A stretch of 64,000 nt of DNA, taken from assembly GCA_949752735.1 (NCBI GenBank), contig OX457040.1, positions 1,454,554 through 1,518,553 of the forward strand, in the 5' to 3' direction. The notes beneath the pieces were generated by a model. It was not told where the DNA came from. It searched no databases and saw nothing but the letters and a program-made list of their open reading frames with translations. The number at the start of each line of letters is the position of its first letter. Position 1 is the first letter of the stretch. Source of the stretch: Lumbricus terrestris (lineage: Eukaryota; Annelida; Clitellata; Crassiclitellata; Lumbricidae). The position numbers and the translations under genes are program-made. Shown one piece after another: positions 1-10,643 of this stretch.

Positions 1-439
1 GTAGATATCACGTGGTTTTGACTTGCTTTGCAGCTGAGTGAGCCATCGATATTAATAGAACTGGATTGCGCTTAGTCTATGCTCGCTGCAGAAAAATGTG
101 CGGTCGGCGGACAGAAGCCGAGATCTATTTTTAGATCATGCCGCCATCTTAAAGCTACAAGTCTTCAGATGTGCGCTTGATATCCTGATGTCTCGATTAA
201 AACCTTCGGTTACAGAACATTTCCAAATTCATTGCAAACTGACCAACTCTTAGTTGTTGCTTAGTTATCATACTACGACTTGAACAAATTATTATAATGT
301 GTTGTTTTCCAGTAGGCTTTTTGCAAGGCTCCAAAAACAGCGACCTGGCCATTGCCGACTTCATTTAAGCACCAATATTTCAGCTGGTCTCTTTGGCACA
401 ATTTCTGGGGACGTTTAGAATTTTCTGAATATGCATTCA

Positions 440-672
440 TTCACTCCAGAATTTATATAACGCTTCTTCGAGGGACTGCTCAGAAGTTTGTATGCGTACT
501 TGTTATAGCGCCTCTTCAAGCTCACTACTCAGAGGCGCTCCCGAGTCCCGACTACAGCGCGGACACTGCATCGGAGTTTCACGCCAAAGCGCTGAGCAAT
601 TACGAGTGAAGGAATTTCCCAAGATCCCTAAGCGGCGACTTGAGGCGGATTCGAACCTGCAACACGTGCTCT
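440..672 (-). mobile_element. tRNA-derived SINE, minus strand, head truncated
   Basis: Read on the minus strand, a Pol III B-box-like GGTTCGAATCC near 641-658 is followed by a body that ends in a TATAGCGC tail near 505-540. The same body recurs at 51790-52010 with a fuller tRNA-like head. The tail matches CR1-like LINE 3' ends elsewhere in the window. The short open frames across this stretch are by-products of the repeat, not genes. Confidence 0.6.
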
Positions 673-680
673 AGCATAGT

Positions 681-1785
681 GTTGGGCTCAGTAAAAAGTC
701 TCAGTAAGAGCCCCCGGAAACAGACGTGGCTCCTGTGGAGCCCATTCCAGACAACGGCCCACCACGGAAAAGGCTAAATTCTGCATGGTTGCAGTTGGCC
801 TAATTATGGAAGTGGGGTACAAATCTCCATCATGGTAGAAATTTGGTATGGAGGCTATTTGTATGGACTGCAAGGCCAGGCTATTGTGCCTTATTGTATC
901 GAAGCCCTTCTAAAAACTTAGACATCAAGTGTTATCGTCATGGTATTCCTAATATAGCAAAGCATCGGCTATAGTTCTTCCTACCCCAAAGTCCTAACCT
1001 GCATCTCACAGTGATGGGTGGGGTGAACAGCTGAGCAGCAGATTGCCCAGTGGGGCTGTCAGTGGCAAAAACCTCTGACTGAAGTGATTCACGGGGTGGA
1101 CAGGCTCACCGGAAACCATGAAAAACAGCTGGCCAACGCAAAAGGTGCTGGAAGGATACCAAAGGCCGTAGCTGGGGGGTGTTTTAACATTAAGAGAGAG
1201 AGAGAGGAATGATCAACACCTGAAAAAAGACCAAGAAACCTCAACACGACTATGCACCTAAATCAAAAAGTGGGCTCCAAGTCAGATTATCCCTGGGGAA
1301 GTCAAAGTCCTCGCCACTACTCCTCAGCTGCACCAGGGATGCACCAGAGTGTAAGGTGACAGGACGTAGATCCATGAACTTATGGGGGAAATTAACCCGC
1401 ATACCTTGCGAATCACGGTTCTTTTCCATTGTAGGGGATATAATCTGCTGAGAGTGCCAGGATCACCCAGGTGACTGTTTCCTATATCAGTTATCTGGTT
1501 AACAGGCATGTAGTAACACACACATTGAATCGGCTTAGCCAATAACTCGTGAATTTATTACAGGAAATAATTAACATACAAAAACATTGCTTACAATTGA
1601 TTAAAATTGCTCTTCTTGCATGTAAAACAAAGTGTTCTTTAATTACATCAACAAATTGCAAATTAAAAACTTGAAATATTACAATGGTCACTTAAAGACA
1701 CATAAATCTCAACATCAACTAATGTCATTGCAAAAACATTAGCATCGTATTACAATATCCATTTAGAAATTCAAGGACACTTGCA
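681..1785. other. no gene seen; probable repeat debris
   Basis: No exon with recognisable protein similarity or convincing splice sites was found. The part around 1000-1200 has the feel of 5' LINE sequence and contains a short GA run, but no family could be named. The rest is AT-rich and unassigned. Confidence 0.4.
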
Positions 1786-2840
1786 CTAATAAAGTAACAG
1801 AACCTGAAAGTCTGTGCACCCCCGATTTTTCAGCGAAATGAACTGGCTCCCAACATTTGCTACCATTTCATCCTCTGCAGTTAAAGTTAAATGACATTCT
1901 GCACACTTAATCTTCCTCTTCACCATTCTTACAACATAACCAGCAATGTATGACACTACAGCCTTCTTGTACTGAGACAGAATTGCTTTATTTGGAATGT
2001 TCACATAATCATGGTCGCTGGTTAGTGGTACATGAGGCTGTAGATCATACATGCGGGCCACTGACATGTCTAGAGTATCCTCTTGTAAACCCTGAACTGG
2101 AATAGAGTCCAATGTTACACTCAATATGGTAGTTGTGTCCTGTACTGTGCAGTTTCCCAAGCCACCTTCTACATTATGGCGCATCAATAATCTCTTGTAT
2201 GCTGCAGTAAATTGGCGAACTGTAGGATTATTATTGGAGCCGCAAGAAGATCTAACTGCACCAAAAAAAGTTCCAAGTGGCCCTGACTTAATTTGTATGT
2301 CAAAAGATACTTAAGAGGAGAGTTGGGGTTTCCAACCAGTTCGTTGAATATTGCAACAGAGCAAATTAAGCCAAGAAATGGAGTTCGTCGTTTTGTCTGA
2401 TACATTGGAATCCCTTTGTCATTTGTTAAACCAGCTAAATAAAGCTTTGCTTCCTCAAGGAAAGGTTTCCAAATTGCTTCATTAGAAGACCTCATTGGAG
2501 CTTTGAAACCCTTGGCCAAAGGATTGCGGGAATTAAGAATATCAAACAAATGATCAATTACACGTAAAAAGTGAACCGTAGCCTCAGACCCCATAAACTG
2601 AACAAGTTTCAAATTCTCACGACAAAAATCAATGGCATCAGCTACACTGGCACTCAGTGTTTGAGCAGCTAAATTGACCTTCATCTTCTGCCTATTCCAC
2701 ATCACATGAGCAGTTTTTAACTTAGTGCCAAGTCGCAAACCCTCAAGCTGCTGTAATTTGTACAGCTGCTCAATATAATTCCAGTTAATTTTACAACCCT
2801 GTTGATCTTTAAGAATTCCATAACATGCAAAGCAATAGGC
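1786..2840 (-). pseudogene. P-element/THAP9-type transposase, C-terminal part, frameshifted
   Basis: Minus-strand reading gives the C-terminal region typical of P-element and THAP9 transposases: a KDQQGCKINWNYIEQL segment, then KMKVNLAAQTLSASVADAIDF, the LLTYKLSQGHLEL block and a final YIAGYVVR motif followed by a C-x2-C pair. The frame breaks near 2260-2275, where a run of seven T (minus strand) would need eight to keep frame. The downstream half continues in the next frame from about 2187 to 1786. No THAP zinc finger or N-terminal half is recognisable upstream, and no terminal repeats were found. A single homopolymer break could be a sequencing error, but the missing 5' half argues for a dead remnant. 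P-like transposases cut and paste DNA in the nucleus; this copy is probably inactive. Confidence 0.8.
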
Positions 2841-3929
2841 AGCACATTCCTACCAATTCCAAATGACAAACACAAAAACAACAAAATAACCTTAGAATGC
2901 AATTAATTTTGTGTAACTCATAATCACAGTTTCTTCTCAGCTGAAATATTCTTCAGCATTTTATAAAGATGGCGCCAGAAATAACTCAGAAGAAAATTAA
3001 TGCCATCTCGGCAAATTTGCAAATCATGCTCCAGTTCATTACCGCTATAAGACAACAAACGTGTTACGGAATCACAGCAACGTAGGCAAGTACTCAAAAG
3101 TCCATCGAGCACCGATTCAGAGTTTGACGTAACCAATCACGTTCCATGCGTTGAATGGAGTAAACAAGAACCTAGGAGCCATACCGGCAGAAAAAAACAA
3201 CAAAGCAACCAGTAACGGCAATCATCACAGCTTTTCATAATCGAAATTCCATTTCGAATGGAACTACAAAGCGCACTCATCAGTGAATTGAAAATCTGTG
3301 CCGTGCTTTGATGACGTAGACACAGAGGTCTAACAACAAACCCCTGTTCACCCGTGGCATCGAACTTAGAAACCACTTCAAAGTTCAAACAGATGATGAA
3401 AGAAATCTGGACCATTCATTGCCAAAGAATGCTTCAGCAAATTCATCTCACCGGATCCTTGTGAATAAATTCAGAGCAGAATTCATGTCCTGAAAAAACC
3501 CCAGAACAGATTATTATACCTTATAATATCTAATGAAACTCAACAGCTCTGTTAGCACTAATAAACTTGGATGAAGGATGTGTTTACAGACAATACAGAA
3601 TAACTGTAGAGTAGAAGCTTGAACCTCACAATCAAAATCTAATCCTAAATATGACAAAACATTAATGGCGCAGAACAATTGTGCATGAAGGACATGCTCA
3701 AGGCCCCTGCACATTAATTGCCTCACGCAAGGCTCAAAGCCACACCATCTGCATTACGCTCTAATCAATCGACCACTGCGCCACTTCTGAAAGATGTCTG
3801 GTTGCATTTTGTCATAAAAAAGAGTTTCCTTACTAGAATGTTTTATACACTTACTAACATTCATCTTACATTACTTTTCATTTATATTAATTACTATACT
3901 TTATTATTACATCTATAGTTTTATAGGTT
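2841..3929. other. no gene seen
   Basis: Minus-strand frames at 2924-3136 and 3137-3415 are open but show no recognisable domain. They could be eroded 5' parts of the neighbouring P-like element; the sequence does not settle this. Confidence 0.35.
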
Positions 3930-4006
3930 ATACTGCCTTAATTTATCGATGTCCGATTGTGTGTTTGCAAATGGAATAATAAAGACTATACCTACTTACT
4001 TACTTA
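3930..4006 (+). mobile_element. LINE-like 3' end with (CTTA)n tail
   Basis: The sequence around TTTGCAAATGGAATAATAAA ends in CCTACTTACTTACTTA, the form of a non-LTR element 3' end with a short tandem tail. The element's 5' extent is unclear. Its tail stops 27 bases from the FZR1-like exon that lies on the other strand. Confidence 0.5.
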
Positions 4007-4033
4007 ACATGACTAGAATTTGGTGATACAAAC

Positions 4034-4330
4034 CAGTTCACCGGAGTGCTTCGACCAATCCAGGTTGCACACTTGTGATCCGGTGTCAATGCACTGAAGT
4101 GGTCGACCGGTGATCGTGTTCCAGAATCGGATTCGTTTGTCCGCTGTTCCGCCTCCGCTTGCCAGGAGTCCGTGTTGATGCGGCGACCAGGCGATTGCCT
4201 TAACAGCGGCCATGTGCTCCGAATAGATCTGAACGGGATTGATACTACGCGTGTTCCAGGCGTACAGTTTGTTGTCATTGCCAATGGACGCTAAGTGCTG
4301 GTGATCAGACGACCATTTCAAACCGCAGAC
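4034..4330 (-). CDS. fzr1: Fizzy-related (FZR1/Cdh1)-like protein, one WD40 exon
   Basis: This is one internal exon of 99 codons. Reading runs from acceptor GCGTAG (4331-4336 on the complement) into VCGLKWSSDHQHLASIGNDN, then AAVKAIAWSPHQHGLLASGG, IRFWNTITG and QCIDTGSQVCNL, ending at SKHSGEL before a possible GTTTGT donor. These blades match the WD40 propeller of Fizzy-related/Cdh1, the APC/C activator that recruits mitotic substrates in late mitosis and G1. Phase is 0 at both ends, with no stop or frameshift. No flanking exon was recognised on either side within the window, so this may be an exon isolated by long introns or a displaced gene fragment. The family assignment is strong; whether the gene is functional is open. 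Cdc20 is a less likely alternative. Confidence 0.75.
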
Positions 4331-4336
4331 CTACGC

Positions 4337-5580
4337 AATATCAATATCAACATAAATATGTTGAAATAATGCCATAGCATTCTGCCTCATCACCAATTCA
4401 CCATACAACCTAGAAAAGATATTTAAGGTCATACATTTTTAATTAAATTGCAGCAGGCAAACCTGGTGTAGATGGGATAAGGTCTCCAACTTTTATTTTG
4501 CTACTCCACAATGCCCGCAGTCACTCATCTATTTATGCTGACTTCATGCGCAACGTCAATGCACCAAAATGCTCTTGCCTGACCTGTCACAAGCGTACTC
4601 AAGCAACACCATACATGCATGGAGATTTCTCATCTCTTTTACGTGATGTCTGCTATCTGATAACAGAACCTTGCTTAAACATGTATTGACCAACTCCTGC
4701 CGAGTTGATGTCGTTAACATAAAATAATATCGGATAGTACGAGACGAACAAGGCCGATCCGGGACTAACAAGGCCGATCCGGGACGGTTGGGTTGGCAGC
4801 TCTAGTTTTGGATGGCTTGGGCCGTTTCAGGGGCAATATGAGTACTCACTACTCACAAGTGCGTATTCAAGTTCTTTCATTCACATTAAGTCTAATTATC
4901 CTAGACGCAACAATTACAAATCACGTAAGCGAATTGTTAGCAGCAGAGCGGGGATAGTTTTGTGTTAGTTAACATGCCCAAAAATGTTCCCGCTATCAGT
5001 AGTTTAGCAGGGGTAGGCTTGCGTCCTCGAACACAAGTCGTATTAATTTACATTTTAATAACGATCAGGTTCACTAGACAATAAAATAATCAGTGAAGAT
5101 GTTACTCACCGATGAAACGACTGTGTTGTTCCTTTAATTTGCTGCTTACAACAATTTATAGCCGCGCAATAAGGCATTTTGACGAGTAATATCAATATCG
5201 ATTATATCGACACACTTGTAGTTCCAAGATGGCAGGTCGCCGACCTCACTTTCGAGTTTACTAGCGCAATCCAGGTCTAAATATAGATATCGATGGAGTG
5301 AGCTGACGATCTGTCATTAGGCCTATATGGCGAATATTTAAAACAAATTTGATTGATTTCATTGTAATATTTGTTGGAATTTTTCAGATTTGTTTGCAAG
5401 CATTAAAAATGTGAAAATTTTAAGATGTGCAAAATTATTTTTCTGTGAAAAATACCGTTAATAATACCGTGGGTGACATTTACATTTGTCAATGTACATT
5501 ATATTGGCATGTGTATGGCGTAGGCTACCGTTTGTTCCGTGATGTCGCTAATAAGTAGCCTAAGTTAAAAATACAAGAAC
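4337..5580. other. no gene seen; short duplication
   Basis: Unassigned AT-rich sequence. A 20-base unit (AACAAGGCCGATCCGGGACT) occurs twice head to tail at about 4747-4785. No FZR1 exon upstream of 4330 was recognised here. Confidence 0.4.
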
Positions 5581-5769
5581 ATTTTTGGGGGTGACTTTGG
5601 CCGATATTTGGGGTCACTTTGGTCCATATTCTAAATTACTGTTGACGATGAATATATTATGTTTCTGTCAAAATTAATAAATGCATTTGCTTAAACTTCA
5701 CTTTCTATGATATTTTGACTGGTTTTTGGTTGAGCATAGCTGCTTCTTCTTCTTTTCCGTGCTCTGCCC

Positions 5770-6336
5770 TTAGGCAGGTTCGAATGTTTGACGTCTCCAT
5801 TCTTCTCTGTTCTGCGCTTTCATTTTCAGCTTCTGATAGCCATCTTTCATCATCCAGTCTAACAGTCTTTGTCTTGGTCTGCCTCTCGTTCTTTTTCCAT
5901 CCATTTTCCCCTCTATGATTGTTCGCAGCATCGAGTCTCCTCTGAGTGTGTGCCCGATCCATCTTCTTTGTCTTTCTCTAATTGTGTGTATCATCGCTCT
6001 CTTTTCTCCGACCCTTCTCAATACCTCCTCATTGCTGATATGATCCCTCCAGCTGATTCTTTCTATCCTTCTCCATAACCACATTTCAAATGCTTCAATT
6101 CTCTTGATGTCTTCCATTCGCATAGTCCATGTCTCTGATCCATATAACATCACACTCCATACTAAGGTTTTTATCATTTTCTTTTTCAGCTCCTTATTGA
6201 TTCCTCTTCTCAGTAGCTCTTTCCTCTTTTCAAATGCATCTTTTCCTAGTACAATCCTTCGCATAGCTGCATACGGTACCAATTCTTGAAAGGTGACTTT
6301 GTTATAGGACCTAGTCACATGTACGAGGGGGGACAA
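5770..6336 (-). pseudogene. LINE reverse transcriptase, C-terminal fragment
   Basis: The minus-strand frame of 188 codons carries [35 protein letters not shown] and [14 protein letters not shown] followed by [12 protein letters not shown]. This is the C-terminal region found in many animal non-LTR retrotransposon polymerases that lie downstream of the catalytic YxDD domain. The catalytic core is missing, so this is a 5'-truncated, inactive copy. It lies inside the 5585-7050 block and is therefore probably younger than that block. Confidence 0.85.
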
Positions 6337-6834
6337 TTTCCTGGTATGGTCAAAGCACTAAATAAACGAAGAAATCAAATCATCTGTTTAGCTAGAAGTG
6401 ATATGACCTGATAGCAGCAATTTTGAAAATTCCACCCCCAAAGAAAACATCTGCACGAGAATTGCTCCAAGTCCATTTACTGGAAAGTAAATGGAATTTG
6501 TGGACATTTCATTAGTCAGTTGACTTCTCACTAATCTTTTACAAGTCTTTTATACGTACCGGCAACAGTACCATAGTCATTTTGTGTTAGTTTTAAGTGT
6601 AGATATTGTTCAAAGTGATTCACTGAGATTGAAAAGCAGATGGAGTTCACGACCATTTCAATTGTCATAATAATGACTTCGCAGTAGTCCTTTACAAGTC
6701 TTTTACAAGTACCAGTACCAGTACCAATGTCATTTTTGTGTTAATTATAAGTTTATATATCTTTTAAAACACATTCCTTGGACCAAAGTCACCCCAGCAG
6801 TTGGTCGACTTTGTCTAATAACGGCAAAATCACT

Positions 6835-6877
6835 GTGGGCCAAAGTCACCCCACCTGATGGGGTGACTTTGGCCCAC
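6835..6877. repeat. perfect 19-base inverted repeat, 5-base loop
   Basis: Arms at 6835-6853 and 6859-6877 are exact reverse complements (GTGGGCCAAAGTCACCCCA and its complement) around CCTGA. They carry the same word found at the edges of the enclosing element, so this may be two ends of related elements meeting head to head. Confidence 0.9.
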
Positions 6878-7344
6878 CCAAAAAGTAACAAAATAAAGGT
6901 TCAAATGTTATCACATAATTTTTTTATTGTACACATCTACTCTCTAACCCTATGCACTGCTAATGAAATTGCTAGATCAGCCATATTCAGTCACATTATC
7001 GTTTTATTATAAAAACAAGTTGAAAATGGGCCAAAGTAACCCCGTTTTACGGTACCACGATAGTCTAGTATTCTATAATTAGTCAGACATAGTTAATTGT
7101 TAAGAATTACAATATTATTATTGCTACTTCTGCTGCTAATGCTTTTGTTGCAGGTAGCTCGTTAGTAGGATGAGTGTTCCTTAGTGTCTTAGCTTTATTG
7201 ATTGTAGGCCTACTTGCTCATTGCTATTGCTGATCATTTGTGTTCGAGTGAATTTATGACGTGACACCGCACTCGTGAATAAGCTGGTGCTCTTCTCTTG
7301 CATGTACAGTTTTGACACTATATATGTACTAGATGTGTAACCCG

Positions 7345-7870
7345 GCGTTGCCCGGGAAATTTATGGTTTTAAACACTATACTCCACTGTGGTACCCAACG
7401 TTGACCGCTAAATTTAGGGTTTTCGCCAACCCTCTACCCCACCCCGCTTCCCCAAAAAGCCAAACGTAACATGCCCCGCTAGGGAAATTATTACTGGGCT
7501 TGTATGACGTCATTCGGGCTGTAGACTCTTTTACTGAAGCTCGATACTGTTTACCAACGCGTGAGCGATGAAATCTGTTTTAAAACGCTTCTGTCTTAAA
7601 ACGCTAATAACTCGAGTTCTAAAGTGAAATTTCGGGTTTTAAACACTTCCCCACTCTGGTACCCATCGTTGACTGCTAAATTTCGGGTTTTCGCCAACCC
7701 TCCACCCTACCTCGCTTCTCCAAAAAGCCAAACGTAACCCGTCCCTGCGGGGCGCTACGGATATTATTACTTGGCGGGTATGACGTCATGCGGTGTAGAC
7801 TCTTGAGTTACGCGCTTGTGGGATCAATTACTGATGAAATCTGTCTTAAAACGCTAATAATTTTTGTTTT
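7345..7870. repeat. two-copy tandem repeat, period about 268 bases
   Basis: The stretch from about 7350 to 7620 is repeated from about 7620 to 7870. Shared blocks are GGTTTTCGCCAACCCTC, CAAAAAGCCAAACGTAAC and CTTAAAACGCTAATAA, with scattered differences. A GC-rich CCCGGCGTTGCCCGGG word precedes it at 7340. There is no coding content. The stretch 7871-8376 holds nothing recognised. Confidence 0.75.
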
Positions 7871-8376
7871 GAACTGAATTAAAACCTGAAAATAGTCAAT
7901 CTGACCTTATAATTTGGGTAAGAATCGATTTCAAAGTTTTTTTTAAACCGACGCTGTTTCATTTCCGAGCCTATTCTGCAGGGGAGAGTCAATTCTGTCA
8001 AAAGCGTACAAATAAACAAACATATGGAATTTCTGCCTTATAATATAGATAATTGTATATATACGTCTCTTGACATTATTTGATGTCAGCGTAAGTCTCT
8101 GTTGTCCGGTGTCAGCAGCCAATATTGCAGTTCGGGCAATGGAAGTTCTGTGTCCTCCAATCGCCTGATGTTTACTCCAATCAAGACCCGGTTTATTTGA
8201 CACACACAGCATGTTGTAAACATTTTACCTGGAGGTATTCCTTTCTCCAGAGTCGTTCTATCGGTGTTGGGTTGAGATTGTTCTTGAGTAGCTGCTCTCG
8301 GATGGGCGCTATCCCTGGATTGAACTCAAATGCATATTATTTTTTGCTTCAAAGCGCGTGTGTGTTTATGTTGCAG

Positions 8377-9099
8377 TACCTGGAAATTCGTTACAAGTCC
8401 AGAGCTGTGCGAGTTCTTGGAGTCCTGATCTACGCTCTGCGATTTGTAAGTTTTGCTAATTCATTCCAACATTCAACATAGTCTATAATTTAACTGAACC
8501 TATCACGCCGATATATTCAGCCCGATCCAGTCGTATAGTGTGCAGCGAAATCCACGTTAACAATATTCAAATATAAGATGCTTCAGGATCTTTAGAGGTC
8601 ATTGCAAGGCCCTCTGCACTAACTAAGATATATAATTATGTCTATTTTACATTGGGCCGAATTCTGTAAGTAAAAACGAATATCTTTAGCCCAGGTCTCA
8701 ATGAAATTGTGGGAGTTTTCAGACATAATACAATAATCATTGTGGCAAGAATAGGATCCTATGCGTTATCATTATCATCTCGTGATATACCATGACCGAA
8801 TCTCGAAAACTCTTACCAGAAATATCGGTATTAATTATAATAATTATAGTATCTCCTAGGAGTACGTGAACATTTGCCTGCATAATACATGTAATAATTA
8901 TAATCATTATAATATTATATGCTACATATATTCACGTATGAGAGAAGTCAAGTGTTTCGGCTGTAAAGTTGGTGAAAAAGGGTCTGGAATTATTTGATGC
9001 TGAGTACAATAATTCGATCTGTCAACTCTTGAAAGTCAATCGCATTTTAACTAACGAATCAGCAGTCATCTGCAGCTTGACTGACTACCATGATAATTT

Positions 9100-9155
<56 letters not shown>

Positions 9156-10516
9156 TCCTTTTTGATTCCATGACCATTTACCATGCAGAATTTAATTTGT
9201 CTTCTTGAACTAATATTTTATGACTACGGTTCCACTTGTTGAAACGCGCGCCCTCAGCCGCTGCTTTTGATATTACGAAAACGAAATGGAAGTCATTGAA
9301 ATGGTATCCTAATTATATGACATTTGTTGCGTAGTCTTCCTTACTTTTTAACTATCTTGTCTGTCCATCGAATGTCTATGTATCTTTCTCTTGCTCTTTC
9401 TGTCTCCAGGTTTGCCTTTAGGTCACGTGTCAGTGTCTTCTCTTTTTCCTTCTGTTCTGTTTTTAACTATCTTGACTGCCCATCGAATGAATGCGCGTGA
9501 AAGCAGGATATCTGTTTCTAGCAATAAATGTGAATTTATTATTCTTACAGACTATTACAATCGGACTTGTTATGTTTGCACCTGCTACTGCCTTCACTGA
9601 AGGTATGTTTTCTCATTGTATGCATAATCCGATGAAGCGCTATAGCATTGCTAGGTAAGAATATTTACTGAACATAATATTATGAATGCAGATTCACGAA
9701 TTTTTGCTTTACCAGCCTACTTTCTGTATTTTTATAATTCTTGTTGTGTGAATATCAGAATTCTGATCCCGATCTGAATTTTTTCAAGCATTAAATGACT
9801 AAATAATCGTCCTATGGTCTACTCAAACACATGTTTGAATGTGTTTTGTTATGCATGAACGTGTATGTATGTTTGTGTGTGTTTTTATGCATGAACGTGT
9901 ATTTTGTATGTGTTTTGTTATGCATGAACGTGTAGGGCTATGTATGTTCGCGTGTTTTTGTTATGGTCGATCGATGACGGCGGCGCCAGAAGATTGTTGT
10001 GATGTCTGCTCACTAAAGTTGACTAAACCTGCGAATACACTGAATGCTTTCCGCATATTATCTTTACATTATATGCTTGAAGTCTTGCAGTGTATTGGCT
10101 TCCTATCACTGGACACGTCGTTGACTGCAGATTCTTTCTTGTCTCTAAATCACAGCTGGGCAATGTCCCTGGCCTATGTACCTACAAAACTATATGCGGG
10201 AGCCGGTATCTTCATTTCGTTGCGTTCTCTGATCACCTTGTATGTATGTATGTATGTATGTATGTATGTATGTATGTATGTATGTATGTATGTATGTATG
10301 TATGTATGTATGTATGTATGTATGTATGTATGTATGTATGTATGTATGTATGTATGTATGTATGTATGTATGTATGTATGTATGTATGTATGTATGTATG
10401 TATGTATGTATGTATGTATGTATGTATGTATGTATGTATGTATGTATGTATGTATGTATGTATGTATGTATGTATGTATGTATGTATGTATGTATGTATG
10501 TATGTATGTATATATG

Positions 10517-10550
<34 letters not shown>

Positions 10551-10612
10551 TGTATGTATGTATGTATGTATGTATGCATGTATGTATGTATGTATGTATG
10601 TATGTATGTATG

Positions 10613-10643
<31 letters not shown>

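Larger units (their letters stand above)
5585..7050. mobile_element. DNA-element-like block with GGGGTGACTTTGGCC ends
   Basis: GGGGTGACTTTGGCC-type words lie at the left edge (5587-5630), and their reverse complements lie at 6783-6795, 6835-6853 and the right edge (7028-7045). This suggests a non-autonomous DNA transposon or nested copies of one family. No transposase frame of its own is visible. A LINE fragment lies inside it. Boundaries are approximate and no target duplication was found. Confidence 0.45.

Noticed and set aside
352..609. 85-codon open frame as a small gene
   Set aside because: It lies across SINE sequence found elsewhere in the window and has no protein similarity.
5770..6336. 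Possible cellular gene from the 188-codon minus-strand frame
   Set aside because: The [12 protein letters not shown] and GHTLRGD motifs are those of LINE polymerase C-termini.
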